Origin: Nectonema munidae
Taxonomy: Eukaryota; Nematomorpha; Nectonematoida; Nectonematidae
Direction of reading: 5' to 3'
Assembly: GCA_030549495.1 (NCBI GenBank)
Contig: JAUIRK010000908.1
Coordinates: 62,001 to 126,000 of the forward strand
Length of the DNA stretch: 64,000 nucleotides
Part shown: in pieces, positions 11,799-23,382 of the stretch
Position numbering within the stretch: the first letter of the stretch is position 1
Layout: each line of letters opens with the position of its first letter
Position numbers and translations under genes: made by a program
Notes under the pieces: generated by a model
Database searches by the model: none
Seen by the model: only the letters and a program-made list of their open reading frames with translations
Told to the model about the DNA's origin: nothing

Positions 11799-12092
11799 CA
11801 GGGGCGCACATCCTCAAAATTATTGGGGGGGGGGGGGGGGGCGAAATTTTTGTTGCTGCAATTTTTAAAATTACTGGTCTGGAAATACCACGGAAGACCA
11901 AATATTCAAGCAATCCTTTAAAATAGAGTGTATTCAGCGCATAGCTAAATTTATAAAACTACATTTTTTACAAAATTGGTGAAATTTATACACTATACTT
12001 CCAGCAAAAATTTTTTAATTAAATTTGCATATCGCATATACACTAGTTTAAAAAAATCCAAAATTGTTGGAGGGCAAATAGGCTTTTCATTT
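11799..12092 (+). mobile_element. G-run MITE, copy 1, right end missing
   Basis: Starts CAGGGGCGCACATCCTC, then a long G run at about 11825-11841. It shares several hundred aligned bases with 26482-26797, including CTGGTCTGGAAATACCACGG. The right terminal repeat seen in the other copy is absent. CAG ends and general build suggest a hAT-type non-autonomous element. Confidence 0.75.
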
Positions 12093-12273
12093 GAAAATGA
12101 AGTAGTCTATCAGGCACATTACAGGAATTGATGAAAGGATATTTGATTGATAGAGAAAACAACTGAAAACAGATAACTGAAGGTTGGAGAGTTTTATATG
12201 AGTGAATGTAGTCTGAAGGAAAAGAGTTTACTAGATACTCTGCGATGTTTATATGAAAAAAATGTGATCGATT

Positions 12274-12315
12274 CAGGGGCGCACATCCTTGAAATTATTG
12301 GAGTTACTTTCAAGC
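12274..12315 (+). mobile_element. G-run MITE, copy 2, 5' stub only
   Basis: Another CAGGGGCGCACATCCTTG terminus with about 25 further related bases, then the similarity stops. It lies 180 bp beyond copy 1 in the same orientation, so the pair may be a broken single insertion or a local duplication. Confidence 0.6.
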
Positions 12316-12380
12316 GTCTTCCAAAAAGGACATTTTTCTGAATTCAAACTAATTTGACATATCCCCTACAGCATACTCTA

Positions 12381-12540
12381 TGGGTGGCATGTCAGGTTGG
12401 TTGAGATGATGGACTCAGCACGGAAGCCTATGGATTCGATTCGTCATCGATACCAATTTGTTCATATTTTGACATTAGCGGTACACCATTGCCGTCAATG
12501 AAAACATACCCACGGTACCTTTACCTTACCTTTTACTCAA
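12381..12540 (+). mobile_element. tRNA-derived SINE, copy 1
   Basis: The head is tRNA-like: an A-box-like GGTTGGTTGAGATGATGG and a B-box-like GGATTCGATTCGTC 40-odd bases later, the spacing of an RNA polymerase III internal promoter. The body (ATGAAAACATACCCACGGTA) and the tail of repeated TTTACC units match the second copy at 17407. The B box is degraded (GGATTCGATTC rather than GGTTCGAATC). Confidence 0.7.
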
Positions 12541-13644
12541 AATTGAAAAATTTGCTATATAATTAACATACGAGAGAAAGGAAACAAAATAAACTAATAA
12601 AGCAATTTTCACTATTTTAAAATGGAACCGTCTGTTCTCAGAATAATTTCAAAATAATAGGAGGCATAAAATGAGATAGTTTATTTGATATTTTCGAGTT
12701 TTTATAAGCACCAAAAGCTAACGTTGAAGTAGCTAACCTTTATAGGGTGATTTGGTAACGCTTGTATTTTTTACATTTTGTAAGGAATCATAGTATACAA
12801 AAAAGGCAGTTTAATAACTTTTCATAAAAATATTAAAGTCTAAGAACACAAAATCATAAATAAACTATTTAAACTAACATAAATCATAAAAATCATAGTA
12901 TACGAGAACAAAAAAATTATTGCGTTTTTTTTTTGACTATTTCTGTTTACAAATAAAATTCTGACACCTGTGATAAATAGATCAAGTACATATTTAACAA
13001 ATAAAAAATTTTGTTTCGATATTATATTTTTATTATAATAATCAACAATTTTCTTAAAAAAAAAGATTTAATTAATTATGTACAGTGTTACTTACAAAAT
13101 TTAACAATCGAACATTATAAAAAATATCTTTGCTCAAATATTAAACAAATAGAGTATTTTTGCTTTGGATAGTAGTCAAAATATTCATTCCCAAATAGCT
13201 ATTGAAAAAAAATTTCTTGACTTGAAAAAATTCAAATATAAAAACGTAGTGATAAAGATTAAGTGACCTTTGTTGAAATTTTTTTTAATGTGAGTCTGAG
13301 AATATTCATTGATATATGTAATATTGTGATATTGTAATATTTTTAATTGTTTAATTCACACTTTTTAATTGTTTGAAATATGTAATGATATTGTAAAATT
13401 GTAACGATTGAGAACTATTTTCCTCTCATTTAAAAACAAACAAATTTTCGGTTTTTCAAAATGTTTTTGTGTATTGATGGAACTAAATTTTTACCAATAA
13501 TCTGTGATTAATTTGAATAGCTGAACTTTGGTATCATGAAGAAGGTTCTGAAAATATTGAACTTATATTCCGCTAAAAACTAATTTCTAATGAGATAAAA
13601 TAGAATTATTTTTAATTTATCTCTAAATATAAATTAGAGAGAAG
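12541..13644. other. Gene-free AT-rich stretch
   Basis: No coding similarity or repeat boundary recognised. Confidence 0.5.
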
Positions 13645-13836
13645 TAGTCGCGTAGCCAGAAAAAAGTTGATGGGGGGGGGGGGGGTGGCACAATTTAAAG
13701 ACTTAAAAAACTTGAGCAACATTATACTTTCTTGATCCTTGATCCATTGGAGAAATTTTTGAAAACTGATATCGTATAAGGTGCATGGGGGGGGGGGGGG
13801 CACAGCCCATTATGCCCCAGCCTAGCTACGCCATTA
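13645..13836. mobile_element. hAT-type MITE with 8-bp target duplication
   Basis: Flanked by GAGAGAAG at 13637-13644 and 13837-13844. The ends are TAGTCGCGTAGCCAG and, inverted, TAATGGCGTAGCTAG, mutated forms of the CAGTGGCGTAGC type common in hAT MITEs. Two G runs (about 13671-13685 and 13788-13799) sit inside. 192 bp, no coding sequence. Confidence 0.85.
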
Positions 13837-14529
13837 GAGAGAAGAGAGCTGAATGAGATAGGAGAGCTTAAATAAGAAAATAGAGCTTGAGTGATTGAGA
13901 TTTAGCAGAGAAAGCGGAAGAGAAAAACAAGGAGACAGAAAGAGAAATAGAATCACTGCGACAGAAGAAGATGAGAAAATCTAGTGGATCATCAACATGT
14001 GTTTACTCAAAATAATTTTTTTCCATCTAAAATACTCTCATTCACACCGAAGGAAAAAATTTGTCAAATTCGAGTCTATAAATTTTTAGAATAGTTATAT
14101 CTTCACCTATTGGTATCTGTCATAGTTATGGTAACTCTAAATGTTTGAAAATTTTCAGATCACTTTTTAGTCAATTGTTGGATAAAATATTAGCTAATAA
14201 GATAAAGGTTCAAATATTTTTGATTCACATTGGAAAAGCCTCTTCACCGTCAAGAGGTGTTTTTGAAAATCTCAATACTAGATTTTTACACCATTTCTTG
14301 GTTCATTGGAAAAAGGTAATTTCTTTCGGTCCACTTATTTCTCCCATATTCAAATATTTGTACTATAATAAATAACGATTGTGAGAAAAAACTTGACACG
14401 CTTTTTTGGAAAAAAACTGATTTTTATCAATTCGATTCACACTTTTACCCCATTTTTACACTGTAATGACCAAAAAAGAGTACAGAAGTGAAAAACATGG
14501 ATGATATTGTACTAAAAACTTTGAAGGAT
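13837..14529. other. Gene-free stretch with purine-rich tract
   Basis: About 13838-13985 is strongly GA-rich on the plus strand (repeats of AGAGAG and GAAGAGAA). The remainder is AT-rich without recognisable genes. Confidence 0.55.
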
Positions 14530-15790
14530 ATTTATAGTCGAAATTTTATCCTCAATCAAAATTTTAATTGTAATTTTCAATCAAAATGAATTTTTTTTGA
14601 CAAAATTCAATTTTTTTCAGAATTTGATTTTATCCGAAATATTAAACTTGATTGATAATTCCACGCATTATTTCACCCTAATTGCGAAAACTTTTGAAAT
14701 TAACTGAGCATCGTAATAGAAAAAGTTAAAATAAAGAATATATTTATTTAAAATATGAAAGTATGTTTATGAGTTAACTTTCAGGCATACATCAATAATT
14801 CTATTTGTACTAACACATTTTTTCACAGGAATGGTCAAAACTTAGCCAAAAAAATGGTATTAGCATGGTCAATTTAGTTTAAAAAATATTTTATTTAATA
14901 TGAGAATAAAAGCTTTTGAAGAAAATTTCCAGTCAAAACTAACAAATTTAATTGTAATTTACACATCCTAATTACAAAACGGTCTAAAAATGAAATCAGC
15001 ATGGTGATCCAGTATAAAAATATATTTTATTGAAAATATGAATAATATTCTAGGAAATAATTTTTCGTCGTTAACCACAATTATGATTGACATGTTCACA
15101 CTCTAATTGCAAAAATGAGTGTAGAAATAAATTCGCCATGTTGGATTTATTTAAAAAAACTATATTTTATTTAAAATGCAGATAAATCTTTTAAAGCCAT
15201 CTTAGACTTAAACGGCAAATTTGATTGACACTTTTCGACATTTCCAAATCCTAATTGCTAAAGCAAAACCGATTGAGACTTTCAGACATTTTGATAACAT
15301 AATTGCGAAAAATGAATCTTCAATTTAAATCGGCAAGTCGAATTCAGTAAAAAAACTATACATTGCTACATCCTTCTCTCCTGCTTACCCATAATAATTT
15401 TGTGTTAGAAAAAGCGCACTGTTGGCGAAAATTTACATTTTAAAAATTTTAAGTGCTCAATAAATTATTTATTTTAGTTTTCACCTCTTTAGTAAAAAAA
15501 TTCTTTGTTTAAAATTTAATTAATAGGACGTAAACCACAAAATTGATTAACACTTTCAGATATTTTAACAACCTAATTGCAAAAAATAACTCCTCAATTT
15601 AAATCGACATGCTTGATTTAGTATAAAAATATGTATTTTTTTTTATTTGAATAATATTCTTAGGAAAACCACAAATTTGATTGACACTTTCACAATTTTT
15701 CACCACCTAATTGCGAAAATTGAGACGGAGATGAAGTCAGGATGATTGATTTAGTATGAAAATAAATTTTATTTAAAATTATCTATATAA
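14530..15790 (+). repeat. Degenerate satellite, about 135-147-bp unit
   Basis: Recurring blocks TTGATTGACACTTTC, CCTAATTGCGAAAA, AAATCGGCATG, and GATTTAGTATAAAAA. The CCTAATTGC anchor falls near 14678, 14968, 15103, 15250, 15572 and 15706, giving spacings of about 135-147 bp or multiples. Copies are well diverged, so the array is old. It ends just before the FLYWCH-like reading frame. Confidence 0.8.
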
Positions 15791-15825
15791 ACCAATTATA
15801 AAAAAATTCATTATGAGGTCCATAT

Positions 15826-16083
15826 ATGTTTAAAGGACAAAACTATTGCAAATGCTGTTTTTTGACTGATCTAATAATGAGAAATCCTGAGGAAGGCACT
15901 ACGCATAATCACGAACCCAATTTTGTCTCTTTTTCGGCCGCCAAATGTGTTGACGAAATGAAAAGAAAAGCAGAGCATACGCGTGATACACTAGAACAAA
16001 TTTTCGAGCAATGCATTCATAATCTCAATGATGAAGATATGTCAGATTCTGAAACGATAAAACGAACAATTCCTATAATTTAA
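15826..16083 (+). CDS. FLYWCH/MULE-like fragment ORF, 85 aa
   Basis: The reading frame gives MFKGQNYCKCC..., then HNHEPNFVSFSAAKCVDEMK and RKAEHTRDTLEQIFEQCI. A His-x-His-Glu-Pro followed by an Arg-Ala-Glu-x-Thr-(x)-Asp-Thr helix is typical of the end of a FLYWCH zinc finger and the linker that joins it to a Mutator-like (MULE) transposase, or of host FLYWCH proteins. The upstream part of the finger and any DDE domain are missing, and the frame closes at 16083. It could be a transposon fragment or an isolated exon; I see no splice context that decides this. Composition is less AT-rich than the flanks. Confidence 0.5.
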   Translation: MFKGQNYCKCCFLTDLIMRNPEEGTTHNHEPNFVSFSAAKCVDEMKRKAEHTRDTLEQIFEQCIHNLNDEDMSDSETIKRTIPII

Positions 16084-16228
16084 ACTTTATGATAATGGAT
16101 CCTCAACTTCTAGAATAATTCAACCTTTTATTTATAAATGTATCCATTAAAATTTTATAAAATATTGATATTGTTAAAATAATGGCATCAAGATATGTGT
16201 ATTTTAAGTATTATGGTTAGGGGCATAC

Positions 16229-16942
16229 TAGAGCTTCTAATTTCTCGATAAAATTTAATTCTCCAGAATCGAGAAAAAAAATATATGATTCTCAAGACTC
16301 GAGAAAAGTTTCGAGAAGTTAAAAAATATTAAAAATATTTTACGAAAAAAATATTTTGTTTTATTAGTAAAATAACTTTTTAAAAAAACAAGAGCATTTA
16401 AAGTTTCGTTTTTCAAACTCAATCGTTTTGGAGATAAAATTCTTCCGCATTGACAAGAAGTTGGTTGGATGCATAAAACAGAATTTTTTAACAATTGCAT
16501 CGATTCTGATAAATCAGAATTTTTGTTTTGTATGATCATCTGTAGTTCTTCTTCTATTGTACTAAATTTTCTTCTTTTTTATCATACATGAATTGTTTAA
16601 TTTCTCTATTTAAACTTTGAGTTAGAGATTCTTCTTTAAACTCATCGACAGATTCGACTTGAATTTGGCTTTCTTTTATAACAGTTCCATGCTCCGAATA
16701 ATGAGAAAAATTTTATCAAAAATATTTTTTGCACATTCTAAAATTTCTTTAAAATTTGAATATTCAAAAGTTGATCGTGCATTACACATAATTATTTATT
16801 TTTTATTAATATTTATTCAAAATTTAACATGTTTTCAGTAATAAAAAATTTTTAAAATTCTTGAGTCTCGACAAAAATTTCTCGAGAATCAAGAAATAAA
16901 AAAAGTCTAAAATTCTCGAGAAATCTCGAGACAGAAGCTCTA
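16229..16942 (-). mobile_element. Internally deleted hAT element with 8-bp duplication
   Basis: Flanked by GGGCATAC at 16221-16228 and 16943-16950, a perfect 8-bp duplication. The terminal inverted repeat is TAGAGCTTCT with nearby CTCGAG-rich subterminal repeats on both sides. On the minus strand it retains the last part of a hAT transposase. At 714 bp it is a deletion derivative of a full-length element of this family. Confidence 0.88.
16255..16539 (-). pseudogene. hAT C-terminal dimerisation domain fragment
   Basis: The minus-strand peptide contains LCIQPTSCQCGRILSPKR followed by LNALVFLKSYF. This is the conserved C-terminal block of hAT transposases (consensus P-T-S-x-x-x-E-R-x-F-S and a later L-V-F-L). 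Cys-Gly stands where Ser/Glu is usual before Arg. Upstream minus-strand sequence to about 16690 also looks transposase-derived (EFKEESLTQSLNREIKQF) but is out of frame. The N-terminal zinc finger and the first catalytic residues are absent. Confidence 0.75.
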
Positions 16943-16975
16943 GGGCATACTTATATGTCCTTTGCTTGACATAAA

Positions 16976-17069
16976 CACGAGATTTCGTCGACAAATAATT
17001 TATTTCAAATATAAATTTTATTTATATATAAAATAATTAAAATTCTAAGACTGTCGAAGAAATCTCGTG
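16976..17069. repeat. Small inverted repeat, 94 bp
   Basis: CACGAGATTTCGTCGACA at the left end is repeated inverted as TGTCGAAGAAATCTCGTG at the right end. The same 20-base word occurs in reverse near 48505 (GTCGACGAAATCTCGTATTC). Likely a dispersed MITE-like repeat; no target duplication seen. Confidence 0.55.
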
Positions 17070-17406
17070 GTCCCGCAAAGTTCAACGAACAGTGCTAAAA
17101 ATATTCCCATCTTTGTGTACATATTTTAGAACCCATTAGTTCCGGTTTATAGATCATAAGTAGAAAAGATAGAAATACGCAAGTAAAAGACGTTAGTATC
17201 ACTTTATATCACGTTCGATGCTTGCCAGAAAACAGGCAATGCTTATGACGAGCTTTCAGCTTTTTATATATACCATATTTTCCGATGCCATATTATTCGG
17301 TTATAAATTTTTTTCAGCGCCATTTTTTCCTAGAACGACCCACTACATATACATACATACAAGCGAATACATAATTTTTACTATGTATTTCTCTTATATG
17401 TATTGT

Positions 17407-17549
17407 AGGGGGCGTGAGTAAGGTTGGTTAGATACTGGGTTTCGATAACTCAAGGTCTTGGGTTCGATTCCGCATCTCCTTTCTTAATAGTTCGATACAA
17501 GCGGCGCAGTTGTGCCTTATCGATGAAAACACTCCGCTGTACCTTTAGC
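17407..17549 (+). mobile_element. tRNA-derived SINE, copy 2
   Basis: The head has an A-box-like GAGTAAGGTTGGTTAGATA and a good B box GGGTTCGATTCC. The body ATCGATGAAAACACTCCGCT and the tail TGTACCTTTA match the copy at 12381. Together the two show a SINE family with a tRNA-like 5' part and a common tail. Transcription would be by RNA polymerase III. Confidence 0.75.
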
Positions 17550-18736
17550 ATGCACTGAAATACTTAAATCTCAAAAACAGCGATATAGTCAAAATCCCTG
17601 TACTGTGCCAGACTTTTTACCGGAAGAAACCAGAAGATATCAATCGATGCTATTTTTTTAGTAAAAAAGATCAAAAAACATTTAAAAGAATCTTTAAAGA
17701 CTATAAATATTTAAAATCTGCATTGAAAAATTATTATTAAAAAAACTATTGAAAGATAAAAACCAACCGGGGAAGATAAAAAATTGTTTTGTTTTAAGGT
17801 TTTTTAAATGTTTTTTGATCTTTTTTTTTTTAATTTTCCATTTAGATTTCACAGATTTGTCTTGTCTAGACGTTTTTTTAATGTTTTTTAATTTTTTTGT
17901 TAAACCCTCGCAGTACAGTAAATTTATATAGATACACCTTCGAAAGATGGAGCAGTGGGAAATAACTTCACTGTACAAATGACGTCATAGACTTCATCAC
18001 AGTGTATAACCCTCGCATGGCGCATAAGGCCTAAGAGGCCGTTACAAAAAGTATTTCGAAGTTTTTATTGATAAATTTCACAAATAATGAAAATTCAAGA
18101 CTTGCCCTAAATATATTATAAAAATGTATTTCTTAAATATTCTTACAACGCATACAGTTCTTTTGTGCTATCATATATTAGTTCAATGATACGAAATTAT
18201 AACCAGGTTTGGTATACATGTGCATATTATATAACTTATCAATGGACATTGATAGATGTAACAAGATATTTATCCATATATGATATATGATGCCACTAGT
18301 TCATTCCGCTAGCAGTGGGATAAAATAAAATATGAGAAAAAATTAAGATTATCCTCAATGCGCCAAGTGTCGGTGAATCCTCACAATGACTGCTTGTTTG
18401 TATGCTAGCATTACTACCCTTCTCTATCAGTATATCTGCTGTCTAACATACCACCCGAGAATAACATATGTACTCATCTACATTGATAATATTATAATTA
18501 TAAATTGATATTATTTATAACAATGTTATTACCCAGCTGGAGAGTACTAACCACTAAAATGAAACCATTAAGTGATTGACAAGCCTATTGGTTTGCATGA
18601 GTATGATTATTCACGCACACACTACAAGTTTCATTCTTTTCTCTTCTTTTTTTCTCTCCTATACCTACGTGTTTCTTGTTATCAAATAAATTTATTCATT
18701 TTTCTGCAAAAGTTTCTCCCAAGTTTTGTATCTAAG

Positions 18737-20427
18737 ATGGAGAGTTCTAGCGAAAACTTAAACATGTTTTCTTCATCAACTTATGTTTCTATTTCCAACA
18801 ATGGTAGTGATGACAATGCTGTGAATGACATCGAAATAAAAGCTCTTGACTCTACTTTGTATACCTTTGATCCCCCAACAAGGAGTGGAAGACCGAGAAA
18901 CATAAAAGTTAGAAAAGTGTCAGTTGACCCAGCAGGTCCAAAAGATGCTACAAAATTTAACACGAATCCTTTATCTGTTTGGAATTTATTTTTACTCTTT
19001 GAATTCATTCATCAAATTTTCATTTTTACGAAAAAAAACATAGAACATGAAGAAAGCTAGAAATCTTTCGAGTGAAATTGAGTCATTTTACAATGATTTG
19101 AACGTTGAAAAAATTCTTGGCTATATTTCTATCCTAGATATGATGGGATTTAAAGTGATCAAAATATTCCTTTGAACAACTTGTACAGCACTCGTAGAGC
19201 TTTTTTTGAAAGCTGACATGGGAAAAATGATTTCAATCTAGTTATACGGCTTTTGAGATTCTATTTTTCACATCAAAGAAACACGAATGTCGACAAGATA
19301 ATGACAGTGCGATCATTGAATGATCATTTCTACAATGTCATCCAAAAGTATTTTTAATTATTACACTTGTATTAAACTGACTAAGTTTTTTAGGTATTGG
19401 ACGCCAAAAGATTTTGTAACCGTTGATGAGCAACTAGTTAAATTTAGTGGGGCATGTCCAATATAAATATATGAAACTAGTAAGCCAGGAAAATGGGGTA
19501 TAAAGATATATCATATCAACGATTCTAGAATATTTTATTATCTAGTACCCGAAATATATCTCCCTAAACTAGTAGATAAAAATTATTTTAGTGGATTGGA
19601 AATAGTAAAAAGATTGGTCGGGAAGGTTGATTTACCTCAAGGTACAGCAGGTATTTGTGTAGATAGGTTTTTTATGGACCATAATCCATGTGTTTAGACA
19701 AAAATATGAAATATTCCATTTTTGGTCCTTTGAATTATAATCGAAGATGCGTACCTTTCATATTTAAAAATAAATATTTACAGGAATGTGAGTCTAGAAC
19801 TATATACTCAAACTGTTCATCATTAGTGGCTTATGTACCTAAAAAACACCGAAAGAACAATTTCAAAGCGGTTTTAATGATGATTAGCCAGCATTTCCGA
19901 GAAATGGAGCTTTTAGGAACAAAAAGATTTACCGAGTCAATATTTATTTATATCCGTGTGAAATCAGGTGTAGACAAAGGTAATCAAGTGGTTAAAAAAG
20001 ATTATGGTTATTTCGTCCAACTATCTTGATATAGCGGCTCTAAATATGTATATTTTAGTTGAACACAATTTGCAGCTAGAGTGCTCATCAACAGCTACAA
20101 CCTTGAATTTTCTAAAAAAAATCAAGTGGCAGAAAGATGATCTTTTCACAACTTTGCTTTTTGTTGGCAGAAAACTCAATGAAAGTTCATCTACAAAATA
20201 CCAGAATTCCAAGTGAAGACCGCTTAATTTTGAAATCATATCGAATTTGGATGAAAGTAGTAATGCTGAAAGACCAAAAAAGAGGCCTATGCCAAATTTG
20301 TATAAACAATAAAAAAAGAATATTTCAAAGATCTTTTCCTTGTAAAGAAAACTGTTGTGGCAAAAAAACGTTTTTTATGCAGAAATTGTTTAAAGAATAT
20401 TTAAAAATATTTCTTGTGAATTTATAA
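18737..20427 (+). pseudogene. piggyBac A transposase, broken, with a 46-nt intron
   Basis: piggyBac transposases cut and paste at TTAA using a DDD catalytic core. The N-terminal part starts MESSSENL at 18737, with NPLSVWNLFLLFEF as the helical dimerisation block. A middle block has YSTRRAFFES and NVDKIMTVRSLNDHFYNVIQ. The catalytic region reads YWTPKDFVTVDEQLVKFSGA, then SKPGKWGIKIYHINDSR and LPQGTAGICVDRFF. The C terminus is a cysteine-rich zinc-binding segment (CQICINNK...CKENCCG). A GT-AG intron at 19348-19393 joins VIQ-K-YWTPK in frame. Outside that there are several stops and frame changes, so it is dead. The start is the first ATG in frame with recognisable sequence. Confidence 0.85.
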
Positions 20428-20471
20428 TAATAAATTTTTGAAGATAGAGTTAATTTTTTTTATTTCAAGTA

Positions 20472-21233
20472 CCGTATATTTTGGTGTATAAATTTTTTAT
20501 GATTTTTGCTAATATCTGAGATATAAGTCGACCTCTAAAATAGAGAACTCGCGTAAATTATCGGCTAAGCAGTGTAAAAGTTGAAATACGAAACTCGCCT
20601 AAGTTATCGGCTAGCCTAGGCACCAGTGTAAAAGTTACCATATAGATTCTGACTGGGACCCTTACGATGAAACTAAATGACGATTTATTTAATGAACTTT
20701 TTGCGTCATATGATGATGATGATTGCAGCAATTTTGAAGGATTTTAAATGAATAAAACATATCTTTTTATTCTAATTTATTTTAGTGAGAAATAAACATC
20801 TGATGTTATCCTAGATGTTGTTATTTAACATTTCTGTGATAAAAAAAGGGTTGGTGTGAACGCACCTATACCGTAAATTGTTTCGTCAGCGATCAGCTGA
20901 TTGGAGGTTTTACAAATGGCTGCATGATGTTTACATTGTTATGGTCTTTTCTCTTTGATTAATAACATTTTGTGGAATTTTAAGGTAATGGTAGTTCTAT
21001 TACATTTTTAGCGTCGAATTAGAATGTGAATTGTTTTAAATACAAGTATTTACATCGGTAGTTACCGCACCGAGGCTGTGGTCGGTATTAGTCTATAGTT
21101 AGGCCTGATTTCCTGCACTAATATGCCACAAGATTTAAAGGTTTGCTTTTTTTACTGTTATAGTCGACCCTTAATTTTGGGCCGATTGGGGGGGGGGGGG
21201 CTAAAAGGTCGACTTATACACTGAAATATACGG
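20472..21233 (+). mobile_element. pogo-type DNA element, internally deleted
   Basis: Flanked by TA and ending in CCGTATATTTTGGTGTATAA and, inverted, CCGTATATTTCAGTGTATAA. GTCGACC motifs lie just inside both ends. Near 20640-20745 it keeps the C-terminal tail of a transposase (DSDWDPYDE, then after a frame change FNELFASYDDDD and SNFEGF stop), the acidic ...FEGF ending seen in pogo-related transposases. It is inserted in the 3' part of piggyBac A. Confidence 0.7.
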
Positions 21234-21573
21234 TAGTTAATTTTTTTGTTTTGCCTTTTCTTCTCGTTTTAATTTTTTGTTATTATAAAAGACGAGAAAA
21301 TTTTTTATTCCAAATTTTCAAAACAAAAATTCGACTTTTACATAAATGACTTCTATAGGCCTCAGATGGCCATTCCAACTAAGAAAAACTTGCCACCATG
21401 CGAGAGAGAATTAATTCATTCATCGCATCTTTTTCTTTCTCTCTTCTCATACATAAAGGAAGTAAACATTCATGACGCAATGATAGGTTTGATGATATGA
21501 GCTAATTTTTCTATTACATCACATTTGTAATTAGATCACATATCATTTATCAGGCAAATCGAAGCAGACTTTA

Positions 21574-21944
21574 GAGATGTATCGGATGTGAATTTTTTTA
21601 AATCCGCGTATGCGGATATTAGATTTGACATCTTAGCGGATGCGGATATCTAAAATAAATTTTTATGCGGATACGGATATAAAATATTTTAAAAAATTAT
21701 ATGTTTTATATTTTAGGGTATCTTACTATTTTAATCCCTTTTTAACATTTTTTCTGGAATTTAAAGACATAACAAATCTTGTTTTAAACAAAAAAAATAC
21801 GAAAAGTTTCAATAGATATTTATAAAAATTAATTTTAAATTGCGGATGCGGATGTTAACATGAAAAAAATCCGCGGATGAGGATGTAAAGTGGATGTAAA
21901 AATTTTTGCGGATGATTCGCATATGCGGATATCCGATACATCTC
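21574..21944. mobile_element. GCGGAT-rich MITE
   Basis: Ends GAGATGTATCGGAT and, inverted, the same. Inside are many TGCGGAT units near both ends (CGCGTATGCGGATATTAG, TGCGGATGCGGATGTT). The related terminus GAGATGCACCGAT also occurs near 26859. No clear target duplication was found. Probably a hAT-related MITE inserted in piggyBac B. Confidence 0.65.
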
Positions 21945-21954
21945 AAAGGCTGAC

Positions 21955-23382
21955 CACTGGCAAGAAACACTAGACACCTACAGTCAGATCCATCTGGTCT
22001 AAAGAACGGGGCTGAATCTTTGAGAGATTGTTTTGACATTTTCAAATTTTTTATGACTGAAACCTTGATTCCATTTATATGTAACGGTACAAAGCCTAAA
22101 GTGAATGAGAAGTATGCGCAAGTATTTCTATTTTTTATTTGTAGATGAGCCACCAAAACCTTTTCCTTTCCTATCAAAAATGTGACGTTAGTGATCTCTT
22201 ATCCCATTTTTATGTAACTGTAGACGGGTAAAGTTTCGAGGGACTTCTCTAATAAAAATTTATGATCCCCCTAAACCCCGTCGATACGGAATTAAACTTT
22301 ATCACTGTAATGATGCTAGAAATTTTTCTATCTTGAAGCCTGAAGTTTCCGGCTTAGAGAACAGAACTTATTTCAGTGGGGAAAATATAGTAAAGCGTTG
22401 GTGAGTGACTCAAACATTCTAAAGGTTGTGGAATTATAACAGACCTCTTCTTCACATCAAATAATTTATGTATTTGGGCTACTAATCTTGATTTCACACT
22501 CTTAGGTACAGTGAGATATAATAGAAGATTTATGCCTTTGATAATACGAACTCAACTGAAAAAATTAAAACTTGCTTATCCCTTTCGTGACCAGAAAAAT
22601 CAGACGATATTTATTAAAAAGCAGAAGATTCATATACAAAACATTTGAAAAAGCAGACGAAGGTAAAATTGTTTATGTATCATATAATATATGATACACT
22701 GGTCATGAAAGGGTTATAATGTGAAGGATTTTTATTTACTACTCATGCATCTCTAACCGCCTACATACATCGTAAACACTCTAACAAAAATCTCAAAGTT
22801 GTAAATATTTTGTCTAGCCAACATATGGGATAAATTCAAACAAAAGGCTTAAAGGCGTGTTTCAGAAACATTTTAACTTATAACAGCTTCAAAAGTGGAG
22901 TAGATATGGCCAATAAAATGTTGAGAGCTTACACATGTTATAAGCCGAGTAGAAAATGGACATATGCACTTTTTGCCAACTATTTAGACATTCCCCTAAC
23001 TTGTATCCATCCATCAACCAAAGTTGGTAGAAGAAAATATTTTAGATTTGTGTTTCAAACTATCCGAAACATCAATGAAATTAAGATCGAAAATTCATTG
23101 ACTCCAAGAAATAGTGTTTTATCTTTTTATGGTTTTGAAAACGCTCCAGAAACTGGGGAACTCTCATCCACTTCTAAAGGAAGCTGTTATTTGTCATATT
23201 GCAAACCTAAAAAGAGGGGAACCAGAAAGTGTCATAATTGTCATAAATTTATATGTAAACAGTTACAAAAATTTTGTTCCAAACTTCCAATTGCTTGTCT
23301 ACAGAAGCTTTGCTTTTTTTATTTTGTTGCATTTTTTCATAAAAATAAAAAGAATTTTTATGAAGTTTATTTTTTATTATAA
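21955..23382 (+). pseudogene. piggyBac B transposase, internally deleted
   Basis: The N-terminal block SDPSGLKNGAESLRDCFDIF is homologous to the equivalent block of piggyBac A. The frame then jumps to FYVTVDG near 22212, the first catalytic Asp region, so about 150 residues between are missing. The conserved third-Asp region and beyond is open from 22906: FKSGVDMANKMLRAYTCYK then PSRKWTYALFANYLDI. The C-terminal cysteine-rich zinc segment reads KRGTRKCHNCHKFICK. A TTAA-type MITE at 22580 interrupts the coding region, and there are several stops. Not functional. Confidence 0.85.
22580..22713. mobile_element. TTAT-flanked MITE with AGACGAT motifs
   Basis: Flanked by TTAT at 22576-22579 and 22714-22717, a variant of the TTAA target. 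The ends are CCCTTTCGTGACCAG and, inverted, CCCTTTCATGACCAG. Inside are CAGACGATATTTA and GCAGACGAAGG. 134 bp. It is inserted in the coding remnant of piggyBac B, so it is younger than that element. Confidence 0.8.

Larger units (their letters stand above)
18010..21407 (+). mobile_element. piggyBac A, nested in piggyBac B
   Basis: Left end CCCTCGCATGGCGC preceded by TATA (a changed TTAA), right end CCACCATGCGAGAG. Subterminal repeats AAGGCCTAAGAGGCC (left) and TAGGCCTCAGATGGCC (right) face each other, as expected of piggyBac. The element carries a broken transposase and is itself interrupted by a pogo-type element at 20472-21233. Confidence 0.75.
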
